DNA of 10,601 bases from Desulfovibrio sp. GTDB lineage: Bacteria; Desulfobacterota; Desulfovibrionia; Desulfovibrionales; Desulfovibrionaceae. A model generated the notes under the pieces. That model saw only the letters and a program-made list of their open reading frames with translations, was not told the origin of the DNA and ran no database searches. The stretch spans positions 1-10,601 of the forward strand of contig JAISXC010000007.1 in assembly GCA_031270875.1 (NCBI GenBank), written 5' to 3'. The position numbers were made by a program, and so were the translations under genes. Shown here piece after piece: positions 1-7,698 of the stretch. Position 1 is the stretch's first letter. Every line of letters starts with the position of its first letter.

Positions 1-1427
1 CCGATGAGAGCGCCCATTGTCATGTCGCCGTCGTTGATGCGGTATACGCCCCAGACAATCATGGCCACGGTTACGATCTGCGTTATCAGCATGGCGGCCG
101 TGATGGCCAGGTTGTTGTATCTGCGCGCCTCGCTGTTTGACTTCGCCGAAAGTCCCACCACCGATTCCCAAAGGCGCTGCATGCGGCTTTCGGCCATGCA
201 GGATTTCAATGTTTCCAGGCCAGCGACAATTTCAACAAGCAGGGCGTTTTTTTGCATATTCTGCTTGTAGCTTGTCTCGGCGCACTGCTTGGACCGATGC
301 TGCAGAAATATCCCCACTCCAACAAGCAGGGGGACGGCGCCGAGCGGGAGAAATACCAGCGGACCTCCGATAAAGACTATAAGCAGAAGAAAGATAACCA
401 GGAAAGGCAGATCAATACATGCAAGCAGGCTGGACGAGCTGAAAAATTCACGCAGTTGCTCAAACTCGCGCAGGTTGTTGACAAGCGCGCCGGTGGATTC
501 CGGCTTGGCGTCAAGGCGCATGGAAAGCACCTTTTCGACAAGGGTGCTTGAAAGCACAATATCCGCGTTGCGTCCCGCGACATCAACGAAATGGGTACGC
601 AGCGAAGAAAGCAGAAAATTGAACAGATAGATAATGGCGATGCCCGTTGCCAGCACCCACAATGAATCAAGAGCGGCGGCTCCGTTGGGCACGACGCGAT
701 CATAGACGTTCATGGTGAAAAGCGGGCTGGCCACGGCGATCACGTTGATCACCACGCTGGCCAGAGCCACGTGCCGGTAAATGGGGGCATAATAACGCAA
801 CACATCCCAGAACCAGCGCTTCCCCTTGGAAAGCACAAGTTTTTCCGCGCGCTCGTCCGGAGCCGCCTGTACGGCGGCAAAGAGCGCATAGCCGGAATAA
901 TCGGCCCTGATGGTTTCAAGCGGAACAGTCTGCGCCGTCTCGTTCGTTTCCGGAAAAATGACTTCCGCGGAATCCCCTTTGACGGAAGTGAGCACGCAAC
1001 AGCGATCCCTGGTGAGCAACAAAATGCAGGGCAGAACCGGCTCAGGTATGTCCTCCAGGACGGGCTTGTAAACAATCCGGCCGGACAGACCCGCTTTGCG
1101 CGCCGCGCGCAAGCATGCCTGGGGCGTGACATTGCTGCCGGTAAGGCCCGCCATGAGAAACTGCGGCGAAACAATCTTGCCGCGCAGGCGCAGCAAAACA
1201 GCCAGACTTCGCAAAAGGCCGGGCATGAAGTCCACATCGGAAGGCCGCAGTGGTCCCGTGGTTTTGCCCGCTTCCGCCGGAGGTGATGATGGGGGCGCGG
1301 CGGGAACCGCGGCGGCGCCGGGGGCGGGGGCATTCCCGTTTCCATCCGTTGCGGCTTCCCCGGCGGATGACGCCTGGATCGCATTGGAAAAAGCACCGTT
1401 GGAAGATGCCGAGCTGATTCTTTCCAT
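1..1427 (-). CDS. Type I secretion ABC transporter/ATPase, LssB/LapB-like (partial, N-terminal part)
   Basis: Reading leftward from ATG 1427-1425, the frame stays open for 475 codons to the window edge, so the C-terminal ATPase domain is missing. By family this is the inner-membrane ABC component of a type I secretion system, working with a HlyD-type adaptor and a TolC-type channel to export a large RTX or adhesin-like protein. Residues 1-60 are Ala/Pro/Ser-rich and look disordered. Residues about 66-190 resemble a peptidase-C39-like domain, but I see no Cys where the catalytic Cys would sit (around residues 70-84), so it should bind rather than cleave substrate. Membrane segments lie near 217-237, 255-275, 333-354, 357-375 and 441-461. 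The segment MNVYDRVVPNGA (239-250) is typical of the LssB group and starts the transmembrane domain. There is no in-frame start between the ATG and an upstream TAA, and GGAAG sits just upstream as a modest ribosome binding site. The substrate and partner genes are not in view. Confidence 0.85.
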   Translation of the reverse strand, partial: MERISSASSNGAFSNAIQASSAGEAATDGNGNAPAPGAAAVPAAPPSSPPAEAGKTTGPLRPSDVDFMPGLLRSLAVLLRLRGKIVSPQFLMAGLTGSNVTPQACLRAARKAGLSGRIVYKPVLEDIPEPVLPCILLLTRDRCCVLTSVKGDSAEVIFPETNETAQTVPLETIRADYSGYALFAAVQAAPDERAEKLVLSKGKRWFWDVLRYYAPIYRHVALASVVINVIAVASPLFTMNVYDRVVPNGAAALDSLWVLATGIAIIYLFNFLLSSLRTHFVDVAGRNADIVLSSTLVEKVLSMRLDAKPESTGALVNNLREFEQLREFFSSSSLLACIDLPFLVIFLLLIVFIGGPLVFLPLGAVPLLVGVGIFLQHRSKQCAETSYKQNMQKNALLVEIVAGLETLKSCMAESRMQRLWESVVGLSAKSNSEARRYNNLAITAAMLITQIVTVAMIVWGVYRINDGDMTMGALI

Positions 1428-1430
1428 GTA

Positions 1431-1442
1431 ACTTCCGGAAGT
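1431..1442. repeat. Perfect 12-bp palindrome over the transporter's ribosome binding site
   Basis: ACTTCCGGAAGT reads the same on both strands. It lies 3 nt upstream of the transporter's ATG and contains that gene's Shine-Dalgarno-like GGAAG. It could be a protein-binding operator or a small 4-bp stem hiding the ribosome binding site. A 12-bp palindrome can also arise by chance, so the function is inferred only. Confidence 0.4.
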
Positions 1443-1544
1443 AGTGTATAAGCCTTACGCAAAAACTACGCCGCCGCCAACATGCCGGACGGCTTTCGGG
1501 TCTATTGCCGCAATTACGGAAAACTATTCTACGCCACTCTGAGG

Positions 1545-1578
1545 AAAAAAACAAGGGGCCGCCTACTGCCCTGGCGGC
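1545..1578 (-). terminator. Probable intrinsic terminator after glmM
   Basis: On the minus strand, about 75 nt after the glmM stop, GCCGCC and GGCGGC form a 6-bp all-GC stem around a 9-nt loop. CCCTTG and then seven T residues follow. The T-tract starts a few bases later than ideal, so termination may be partial. It would separate the ftsH-glmM unit from the downstream transporter gene. Confidence 0.55.
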
Positions 1579-1652
1579 AAGGGTTTTATCAGGACAAACT
1601 GAAGGTGCGTTTCCTTTTCAGCGGAAGGCTTGATTATTGAAAGACAGACGCC

Positions 1653-3005
1653 TCAGCGCAATTCCCGGGCCACCACTTCAGCCAGTTCCTCAGCGTATGT
1701 TCTGACTTTGTCCTCGTCTTCGCCCTCCACCATGATGCGGCACAGGTCTTCCGTGCCGGAATAGCGCAAAAGAACCCTGCCGCGCCCGGCAAGGGCCTCT
1801 TCAATCAGTGCCACGGCTTTTCCGATAGCGGGACGTTCCTCAAGAGGCAGACGCTTTTCCACGCGCACGTTCACAAGTTTTTGCGGAAAAAGCTTTAAAA
1901 GTCCGGCGAGTTCCGAAAGCGGTTTCTCTTTTTCGCGCATGATGCGCAAAATCTGCAATGCGGCCAAAAGGCCGTCTCCCGTTGTGCCGTAGCGCCTGAA
2001 AACAAGATGGCCGGACTGCTCGCCGCCAAGCATGGCGTCTTCCCGACGCATGGACTCGACCACGTAGCGGTCTCCGACGCATGTGCGCAAAAGCCGCCCG
2101 TTGTGGGCGGCCATGAAAATCTCCAGGGCCAGATTGCTCATGACGGTCGCCACCAGCAGATTGCCCGACAGCTCGCCGCGCGCCATCATGGATTGCGCGC
2201 ACATCGCCATCAACTGATCGCCGTCCAGAATGTCGCCTTTTTCGTCCACAACGATCAGCCTGTCGGCGTCGCCGTCCAGAGCCAGACCCACGTCGGCGCG
2301 CACCTCGCGCACTTTGGCCGCCGCCACCTCAGGATGCAGAGAGCCGCAGTGCTCGTTGATGTTGATCCCGCTGGGGGCCGTGCCGATGCGTATGACCTCG
2401 GCCCCAAGCTCCTCCAAGGCCAGAGGCGCGACTTTGTAAGCCGCTCCGTTGGCGCAGTCCACGACAATACGCAGGCCGGCGAGGGTAAGGTGCGCGGGGA
2501 AGGAGCTTTTGGTGTAGACAATATAGCGGCCGCCGGCGTCCTCTATTTTTGTGGCGCGTCCTATATGCCGCGTGTCGGGATAGGGCCACGTCATGTCCGC
2601 GTCAAGCACCATCCGGGAAATTTCATTTTCGATCTGATCCGGCAGCTTGTAGCCGTCGGCGTCGAAAAACTTGATGCCGTTGTCATAAAAAGGGTTGTGC
2701 GAGGCGGAAATCACCACCCCGAGGTCGGCCCGCATGCTTCGCGTAAGAAAGGAAATGGCGGGCGTGGGCAAGGGGCCGGTCATGATGACGTGCATGCCGG
2801 AGGCGCACAACCCCGCCGTCAGCGCGGATTCAAACATGTAACCGGAAAGCCGCGTATCCTTGCCGATCACGACCTTGTGCAGGTGCATTCCGCGCCTGAA
2901 GCGCACACCGGCGGCCATGCCCAAGCGCAGAGCCACATCCACTGTCATGGGATAGGCGTTTACCGCGCCGCGCAGGCCATCCGTGCCGAAAAAACGTTCG
3001 GACAT
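1653..3005 (-). CDS. glmM: Phosphoglucosamine mutase GlmM
   Basis: GlmM converts glucosamine-6-phosphate to glucosamine-1-phosphate in the cytoplasm, the committed route to UDP-GlcNAc for peptidoglycan and LPS. The 450-residue protein has the normal family length and every hallmark. The start is [13 protein letters not shown]. The phosphoserine loop [12 protein letters not shown] has the catalytic Ser at about 102. The metal site DGDADR has its Asp residues at 244, 246 and 248. The sugar-specificity loop GGEQSGH is at 327-333, and the phosphate-binding loop RYSGTE is at 414-419. The ATG is preceded by a strong purine-rich ribosome binding site (GGAGGAAGGAG, about 5 nt away). The gene begins 18 nt after cdaR and is the last of the five-gene unit, with a terminator-like hairpin behind it. 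In Firmicutes GlmM binds CdaA and inhibits it, and the same gene order is kept here. That such an interaction occurs in this organism is inference. Confidence 0.97.
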   Translation of the reverse strand: MSERFFGTDGLRGAVNAYPMTVDVALRLGMAAGVRFRRGMHLHKVVIGKDTRLSGYMFESALTAGLCASGMHVIMTGPLPTPAISFLTRSMRADLGVVISASHNPFYDNGIKFFDADGYKLPDQIENEISRMVLDADMTWPYPDTRHIGRATKIEDAGGRYIVYTKSSFPAHLTLAGLRIVVDCANGAAYKVAPLALEELGAEVIRIGTAPSGININEHCGSLHPEVAAAKVREVRADVGLALDGDADRLIVVDEKGDILDGDQLMAMCAQSMMARGELSGNLLVATVMSNLALEIFMAAHNGRLLRTCVGDRYVVESMRREDAMLGGEQSGHLVFRRYGTTGDGLLAALQILRIMREKEKPLSELAGLLKLFPQKLVNVRVEKRLPLEERPAIGKAVALIEEALAGRGRVLLRYSGTEDLCRIMVEGEDEDKVRTYAEELAEVVARELR

Positions 3006-3023
3006 GGCGTCTCCTTCCTCCCG

Positions 3024-3974
3024 TCATTCAGTGGTCAACGCTTTGGGCTCGTCCTTTCGCGTGACGGTCACATCGCCCGGCGGCGTCAGAACCGTCATGC
3101 CTTCGGGCAGGCGAAGGCGCAAAACCGCTTTGCCCTTCTGGCCGGGCTCAAGCTGAGGAGGAACCGCACTGACTTCCAACTGATTAAGATAACTTGAATT
3201 TTTGCTCAAGGCTTCCGGAACTTCCACAAGCACTGTCACTGTTGACGGGTTTACATCGTAAAGCCTGCTGTCTTCCGTGACAAGGGCGATCCCGCACCGG
3301 CGGGAAAGCGTCGCCCGACCGCTGGTAATGGTATATTGCACCAGCACTGCCGAAGGCAGGGCAGTGACAAGGCCGGGGGTATCCAGGGTAATGCTTTCCT
3401 TCACCCGGGAACCAGCCGCCTTGGGATCAAGGGTTATGGTCACCGGCAGATTTGAAATGTCGGCGACGACTTTTTCGGGGCCGCGAAGCACAACCGTGGA
3501 GGGGGTCATGCTGATCTCGCCCACGGTCAGGGCATCGCCGCGCAGGGGCGAATCCAAAACATAGCGCAAGGGCACGCTGCGTTCGAGAAGTTTGTCCGCC
3601 CTGACGACAATGCGCGAGGGTTGAATATTCACAACCTCAAAGGCCTGCGCGGTCTGCCACAGCGTTTCGGAGGTCAGCGGCACCGTTGTGACCCCCTTTC
3701 TGATATTGGAAAGATTCACGGTTCTCACCAGGCGTTGCTGGGTAAACGTGCGCAACAGGGTTTCCGGACCGCGAAGACGCACGGTTACCTTGTTCACCAG
3801 ACCGTCGGTGACGACAAGGTTCGACGGGATGCCGAAATAATCCACAATGATGTCAATCTGTGTTTCGCGCCGTTCGCGCACGCTCACCATGTACCAGATG
3901 CTGATTGAGGTAAGAACTGCCACGACAAGAGAAAACAGATTGGATGCCATGCGGCCGCGTTTAGAAAATTTCAC
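3024..3974 (-). CDS. cdaR: YbbR-domain protein CdaR, membrane-anchored regulator of CdaA
   Basis: CdaR proteins are anchored in the inner membrane by one N-terminal helix, carry repeated YbbR beta-domains outside the cytoplasm, and modulate the cyclic di-AMP synthase CdaA. The 316-residue protein has one hydrophobic helix at about 11-31 (SNLFSLVVAVLTSISIWYMV) after a basic stretch. About three YbbR-like repeats follow (roughly 37-127, 128-218 and 222-306), with recurring features such as VRLRGPETLL (65-74) and VVLRGPEKVV (161-170). The start is GTG 3974-3972, which overlaps the 3' end of cdaA by 14 nt and has AAGGCAGG about 6 nt upstream. An ATG eight codons later has no ribosome binding site and would remove the basic N-terminus. 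The sequence is divergent, as usual in this family. The position between cdaA and glmM makes the assignment firm. Confidence 0.9.
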   Translation of the reverse strand: MKFSKRGRMASNLFSLVVAVLTSISIWYMVSVRERRETQIDIIVDYFGIPSNLVVTDGLVNKVTVRLRGPETLLRTFTQQRLVRTVNLSNIRKGVTTVPLTSETLWQTAQAFEVVNIQPSRIVVRADKLLERSVPLRYVLDSPLRGDALTVGEISMTPSTVVLRGPEKVVADISNLPVTITLDPKAAGSRVKESITLDTPGLVTALPSAVLVQYTITSGRATLSRRCGIALVTEDSRLYDVNPSTVTVLVEVPEALSKNSSYLNQLEVSAVPPQLEPGQKGKAVLRLRLPEGMTVLTPPGDVTVTRKDEPKALTTE

Positions 3975-4695
3975 TGAGAACCTGCCTTAGGCGCGCGGCA
4001 TCCGGGACAAGCGTCAAAGCGCCCCGAAGGGCCAAGGTTATTTCCCCGCGCTCTTCTGAAACAACGACGGCCACGGCGTCGCTCTCACTGGTGATGCCCA
4101 TGGCCGCGCGATGGCGCGTGCCGAAACTCTGTCCGTCCGCCGTGGCCAGAGGCAGGATGCAGGCGGCGGCCATAATGCGCCCGGCGCTGATGATAACCGC
4201 GCCGTCGTGCAAAGGCGCCCTGGGGTGAAAAATATTCATGAGCAAACGCCGCGAGAGCAAGGCATCGATTCGCACCCCCTCGCGCGCCACCATGTCTCCG
4301 AGACGCATACCGCGTTCAATGACGATCAGCGCGCCGATGCGGAGCCTCGCCATTTCCTGGCAGGCCATGACGACTTCCTCTATGCCGCCCTGCCGGAGCC
4401 TGTTTCGCGTGAATATCCTGCGCGCTCCGATTTCCCCGAGGGCCTGCCGGATGTCGGCCTGAAACAGAATGACAATGACAATAAACAGGGAACTGAAAAT
4501 ATGCTGCAGCAGCCAGAACAGCGTATTCAGGCCCAGATACCTGGACACGTAGAAGAGCACCGTCAAAAGCCCAAGCCCCGTCAACACGGCCAGCGCGCGC
4601 GTGCCGCGCAAAAGCTGGATGAGCTGGTACAGCAGCACGCTGACGAACGCTATGTCCAGCACGTCTCTCCAGGTTACGGGAAGCGCCTCAAACAC
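3961..4695 (-). CDS. cdaA: Diadenylate cyclase CdaA (cyclic di-AMP synthase)
   Basis: CdaA (also called DacA) condenses two ATP into cyclic di-AMP, a second messenger tied to osmotic, potassium and cell-wall control. With the GTG start at 4695 the protein has 244 residues. Three N-terminal membrane helices lie at about 12-30, 34-54 and 58-79, followed by a short linker and the cytoplasmic DAC domain. Both catalytic signatures are intact: LHDGA with DGA at 164-166, and GTRHR at 192-196, followed by the SEE of VVVSEERGEI. The frame is open upstream to an ATG at 4839, but those codons lie wholly inside folP and do not look like CdaA. GTG 4695 overlaps the folP stop by 8 nt and places residues [14 protein letters not shown] where family members begin; GTG 4701 is the alternative. 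No strong ribosome binding site precedes either, which suggests translational coupling to folP. Confidence 0.93.
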   Translation of the reverse strand: MFEALPVTWRDVLDIAFVSVLLYQLIQLLRGTRALAVLTGLGLLTVLFYVSRYLGLNTLFWLLQHIFSSLFIVIVILFQADIRQALGEIGARRIFTRNRLRQGGIEEVVMACQEMARLRIGALIVIERGMRLGDMVAREGVRIDALLSRRLLMNIFHPRAPLHDGAVIISAGRIMAAACILPLATADGQSFGTRHRAAMGITSESDAVAVVVSEERGEITLALRGALTLVPDAARLRQVLSEIF

Positions 4696-5572
4696 TCGCA
4701 CGCTCGCATTGTTCGGGCCGCAGGGCGGCGGCAAGGGCAAGACTTTGGCGCGTCGCGGCCACATCGTGCACGCGATGCCAGAAAATGCCGCCGCTCCAGA
4801 GCAGGGCTGTAGCGACCTGGGTGGCCATGCCGCGGTCATCCGCCGGCAGGCCGAGCAGATCGCCGAACACGGATTTCATGGAGATCCCCACAAGCACCGG
4901 CCTGCCGAAAGAAAGCAATTCTCCGGGGTGGGCCAGAATATCCACATTGTGCGCGCACGTTTTGCCAAAGCCGATACCGGGGTCAAGCGCGATGCGATCC
5001 TCCGGAAGGCCGGCTTTGACAAGGCGCGTCATCTCCCGCTCAAAAAAAGACGCGACCTCGCGACGGACGTCGTCATACCGCGGCCCGTCCTGCATGGTTT
5101 TCGGCCTGCCCCTGTGATGCATGAGCACATAGCCCGGCTTGTACTGAACAAGCACATCCGTGAGACCGGGATCAAAAGAGCAGGCCGAAACGTCATTGAT
5201 GACGGCCGCGCCGAGGTCAAGGGCGGCCGCCGCTGTTCCGGCGTGATACGTATCCACGGAAACGACCATATCCGGGGAGGCCCCGCGCGCGGCGCGCAAA
5301 ACCGGCAGAAGGCGGGCCTGTTCCTCCTCCGGGGAAAGCGCCTCGGAACCCGGTTTTGTGGTTTCGGCGCCAAAGTCCACAATGTCGGCGCCGTCGCCGT
5401 AAAGGCGCAGAGCCCGCGCCAGCCCCGATCCGGTTGAAACGCAACGCCCCCCGTCATAAAAAGAGTCCGGCGTCAGATTGACAATGCCCATGACGCCAAA
5501 AAACGCGGACGAAGCAAGGATATGCCCGCCGGATGAGCGCCACGCGGCGTTTTGCGCGGCCGGATCAGGCAT
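4688..5572 (-). CDS. folP: Dihydropteroate synthase FolP, with two loop-Arg substitutions
   Basis: FolP joins 6-hydroxymethyl-dihydropterin pyrophosphate and p-aminobenzoate to make dihydropteroate for folate, and is the sulfonamide target. With ATG 5572 the protein has 294 residues, near the usual 275-290. The TIM-barrel motifs appear in order: [15 protein letters not shown] (28-42), SVDTY (105-109), INDVSA (125-130), [12 protein letters not shown] (150-161), LDPGIGFGK (196-204), GISMKS (229-234) and HRVHDV (266-271). The key residues Asn32, Asp107, Asn127, Asp197, Lys233, Arg267 and His269 are present. Two usually conserved arginines differ: loop 2 reads TTKPGS (71-76) instead of the usual STRPGA, and the SRKS motif reads SMKS. 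The frame extends upstream to 5731, but that part lies inside ftsH. The chosen ATG overlaps the ftsH stop by 8 nt, which implies coupling. No other folate gene is in the window. Confidence 0.94.
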   Translation of the reverse strand: MPDPAAQNAAWRSSGGHILASSAFFGVMGIVNLTPDSFYDGGRCVSTGSGLARALRLYGDGADIVDFGAETTKPGSEALSPEEEQARLLPVLRAARGASPDMVVSVDTYHAGTAAAALDLGAAVINDVSACSFDPGLTDVLVQYKPGYVLMHHRGRPKTMQDGPRYDDVRREVASFFEREMTRLVKAGLPEDRIALDPGIGFGKTCAHNVDILAHPGELLSFGRPVLVGISMKSVFGDLLGLPADDRGMATQVATALLWSGGIFWHRVHDVAATRQSLALAAALRPEQCERASV

Positions 5573-7511
5573 TAGTATCTTTTGTCGCGCGGGGCTGGTT
5601 CTTTTCCGCGGAATCCGGTTCCAGCACAAAATCCTGAGCCGCGGCATCCGGGCCGCCGGAATCTTTTCCGGCATTCCCGTCGCGCTTCGCGGAGTTGTCG
5701 CCGTTTGTGTCGAGCGGCGGAAGTTCCTCATCGTTCATGATCTTGTCAAGTTCTTCGCCGTTGAGGGTTTCCCGTTCAAGCAGGGCCTGCGCAATGCGGT
5801 TCAGCACCTCGCTGCGGCTTTGCAGAAGTTCGCGGCAGCGGCCGTGGGCTTCCTCCACAATGCGCTTGACCTCGCCATCCACCAGCCGGGCCGTATCCTC
5901 GCTGAAATTTTTGTTTTGTATCCATTCACGGCCGATGAAGACCTCCTCGCCGGTCTCGCCGATGGCAAGGGTTCCGATGACGTCGCTCATGCCCCATTCA
6001 CACACCATTTTGCGGGCCATGCGGGTGACGCGCTCAATATCGTTGGAAGCTCCTGTGGTGATGTCGTCAAAAATCAGTTCCTCGGCCACCCGACCGCCGA
6101 GCAGCACCACAAGATTGTTGCGCAGATAGGTTCGCGAATAGCCGTGCCGGTCCTCCTCGGGCAGTTGCATTGTAACGCCCAGCGCACGGCCGCGCGGAAT
6201 TATGGTGACCTTGTGCACGGGGTCGGAACCCGGCAAGAGTTTCGCCGCCAGGGCATGCCCGGCCTCATGATAGGCGGTGATGCGCTTTTCCTCATCCGAC
6301 AGAATCAGGCTGCGCCGTTCGCGCCCCATGAGCACCTTGTCCTTGGCGTATTCGAAGTCGCCCATGTCGAGCTTTTCCTGATTGAGCTTGGCGGCCTGCA
6401 AGGCTGCCTCGTTGACGAGGTTTTCCAGATCGGCGCCGGAAAAGCCGGGCGTGCCGCGAGCCAGCACGTCCAGGTTCACATCCTCGTCCAGCGGCGTGCG
6501 TTTGGTATGCACTTCCAGAATGCGCTTGCGGCCGCGCAAATCCGGTGTGGGGACAACCACCTGCCTGTCAAAGCGGCCCGGACGCAAAAGGGCCGGGTCG
6601 AGCACGTCCGGACGGTTGGTCGCGGCTATCAGGATAACGCCCTCATTGCTCTCAAAACCGTCCATTTCGACAAGCAACTGGTTCAGCGTCTGCTCGCGCT
6701 CGTCATGCCCGCCGCCCAGCCCCGCGCCACGCTGACGCCCCACAGCGTCAATTTCGTCGATAAAGATCAGGCAGGGCGCGTTTTTTTTGCCCTGCACAAA
6801 AAGATCGCGCACTCTTGAGGCGCCGACGCCGACAAACATTTCCACAAAGTCGGAACCGGAAATGGAAAAAAAGGGGACGCCCGCCTCGCCAGCCACGGCG
6901 CGCGCCAAAAGCGTTTTGCCTGTGCCGGGAGGGCCGACCAGCAAAACGCCCTTGGGTATGCGCCCCCCGAGGCGGGTAAACTTTTTCGGATTGGACAGAA
7001 ATTCCACGACTTCGGAAAGCTCATCCTTGGCTTCGTCCACCCCGGCCACATCGTCAAAGGTGACGCGGGCGCTTTCCTGGTTGAGCATACGCGCACGCGA
7101 ACGACCGAAGCTCATGGCTCTGCCCCCGCCACCCTGCATCTGGCGCATGAAAAAAATCCATACGCCGATGAGCAACAACATGGGAAACCAGGAAACCAGC
7201 AACGTCATATACCAGGGCTGCTCTTCCGGCGGCTCGACCTTGATTTCGACTTTTTTTTCAATAAGACGGGCGACAAGGCCCGGATCCTGCGGCGCATAGG
7301 TCTGGACAGTCCGGCCGTCGGAAGTTCTGCCCGTCAAATTGTGCCCCTGCATTGTCACGGACAACAACTGGCCTTCGTTGAGCCTGGTCAAAAAATCCGT
7401 ATAGGGAACCCGCTGCATGGGACCTTGCGTTTGCTCAAAGGTATTGAAGAGCATGACCATCGCCAGAACGATGATTGCCCAGAGCATCAGGTTGCGGCTG
7501 AACTGGTTCAA
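5565..7511 (-). CDS. ftsH: ATP-dependent zinc metalloprotease FtsH
   Basis: FtsH is a hexameric inner-membrane AAA+ protease that degrades damaged membrane proteins and short-lived regulators. In E. coli it also controls LPS synthesis through LpxC. With TTG 7511 the protein has 648 residues. Membrane helix 1 is at about 8-25, a periplasmic domain follows, and helix 2 is at about 102-122. The AAA+ core has Walker A GPPGTGKT (193-200), the pore loop FVGVGA (226-231), Walker B LIFIDEID (248-255) and a second region of homology ending PGRFDR with Arg fingers 313 and 316. The zinc site is HEAGH (415-419), with the third ligand Asp about 491 in GASNDI. The last 40 residues are a hydrophilic, acidic tail. 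The frame is open to an ATG at 7562, but that ATG lies in the promoter -10. TTG 7511 has GGAGG 5 nt upstream and gives the usual start MNQFSRN. It is the first gene of the unit and overlaps folP by 8 nt. Confidence 0.96.
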   Translation of the reverse strand: MNQFSRNLMLWAIIVLAMVMLFNTFEQTQGPMQRVPYTDFLTRLNEGQLLSVTMQGHNLTGRTSDGRTVQTYAPQDPGLVARLIEKKVEIKVEPPEEQPWYMTLLVSWFPMLLLIGVWIFFMRQMQGGGGRAMSFGRSRARMLNQESARVTFDDVAGVDEAKDELSEVVEFLSNPKKFTRLGGRIPKGVLLVGPPGTGKTLLARAVAGEAGVPFFSISGSDFVEMFVGVGASRVRDLFVQGKKNAPCLIFIDEIDAVGRQRGAGLGGGHDEREQTLNQLLVEMDGFESNEGVILIAATNRPDVLDPALLRPGRFDRQVVVPTPDLRGRKRILEVHTKRTPLDEDVNLDVLARGTPGFSGADLENLVNEAALQAAKLNQEKLDMGDFEYAKDKVLMGRERRSLILSDEEKRITAYHEAGHALAAKLLPGSDPVHKVTIIPRGRALGVTMQLPEEDRHGYSRTYLRNNLVVLLGGRVAEELIFDDITTGASNDIERVTRMARKMVCEWGMSDVIGTLAIGETGEEVFIGREWIQNKNFSEDTARLVDGEVKRIVEEAHGRCRELLQSRSEVLNRIAQALLERETLNGEELDKIMNDEELPPLDTNGDNSAKRDGNAGKDSGGPDAAAQDFVLEPDSAEKNQPRATKDTNA

Positions 7512-7516
7512 CACAT

Positions 7517-7521
7517 CCTCC
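7517..7521 (-). promoter_or_regulatory. Ribosome binding site that fixes the ftsH start at TTG
   Basis: On the minus strand a full GGAGG lies 5 nt before TTG 7511-7509. The intervening GTG is only 2 nt from it, too close to be used. This spacing, with the family-typical MNQFSRN that follows, favours TTG over the ATG at 7562. Confidence 0.75.
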
Positions 7522-7557
7522 AGAATAAGGGATTTCCCCCGAAATTTGTCCTTGACA

Positions 7558-7587
7558 AGCATAGCCGCTATGCGGCCCTGGTGTCAA
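7558..7587 (-). promoter_or_regulatory. Sigma70-type promoter of ftsH
   Basis: On the minus strand a perfect -35 TTGACA (7587-7582) is followed by 18 nt and then TATGCT (7563-7558), a 4-of-6 match to the -10 consensus. Transcription would start near 7551, giving a leader of about 40 nt before TTG 7511. The five genes ftsH to glmM have no comparable promoter between them, so this may drive the whole unit. Confidence 0.65.
7559..7573. repeat. Perfect 15-bp inverted repeat over the ftsH -10, candidate operator
   Basis: GCATAGC, one central base, then GCTATGC form a perfect inverted repeat with 7-bp arms. It covers most of the -10 hexamer and part of the spacer of the predicted ftsH promoter. 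A dimeric regulator bound here would block RNA polymerase. No regulator gene is in the window and the site matches no operator I can name. Confidence 0.5.
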
Positions 7588-7668
7588 ATGCGCCGGAAAA
7601 GACGCCCACTCCGTAACATATTTCGATAACAACGCATCTTTTTTATCATTCCGCGCCTCCCTGTGCCG

Positions 7669-7698
7669 TTGACCGGGAAAAAATAAATAATATATAAT
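7669..7698 (+). promoter_or_regulatory. Sigma70-type promoter of tig (clpP-clpX)
   Basis: TTGACC (7669-7674, 5 of 6 to consensus) is followed by 18 nt and then a perfect TATAAT (7693-7698). The spacer is A-rich. Transcription would start near 7705, giving a leader of about 113 nt before the tig GTG. This is the best promoter-like sequence in the window. With small gaps from tig to clpP and clpX, it may serve all three genes. Confidence 0.75.

Noticed and set aside
749..1554. Two overlapping minus-strand frames of 170 and 237 codons in the transporter region
   Set aside because: They are the other two frames of the same strand, rich in Arg/Pro/Cys. The third frame is open throughout and encodes the recognisable ABC exporter.
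2007..3197. 396-codon open frame on the plus strand opposite glmM and the end of cdaR
   Set aside because: It is antisense to an unmistakable glmM, has His/Gly/Arg-rich composition without any domain, and no ribosome binding site was evident. Long antisense frames are expected in GC-rich genes.
4696..4839. N-terminal extension of CdaA to ATG 4839
   Set aside because: These 48 codons lie entirely within folP, have non-homologous Pro/Ala-rich content and would place extra sequence ahead of the normal membrane domain.
5573..5731. N-terminal extension of FolP to 5731
   Set aside because: It lies inside the ftsH 3' end and reads as Arg/Pro-rich shadow sequence. ATG 5572 gives normal family length.
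5478..6818. 446-codon open frame on the plus strand opposite ftsH
   Set aside because: It lies almost wholly antisense to conserved FtsH AAA+ and protease coding sequence, and its translation shows no recognisable fold. It is explained by codon bias of the real gene.
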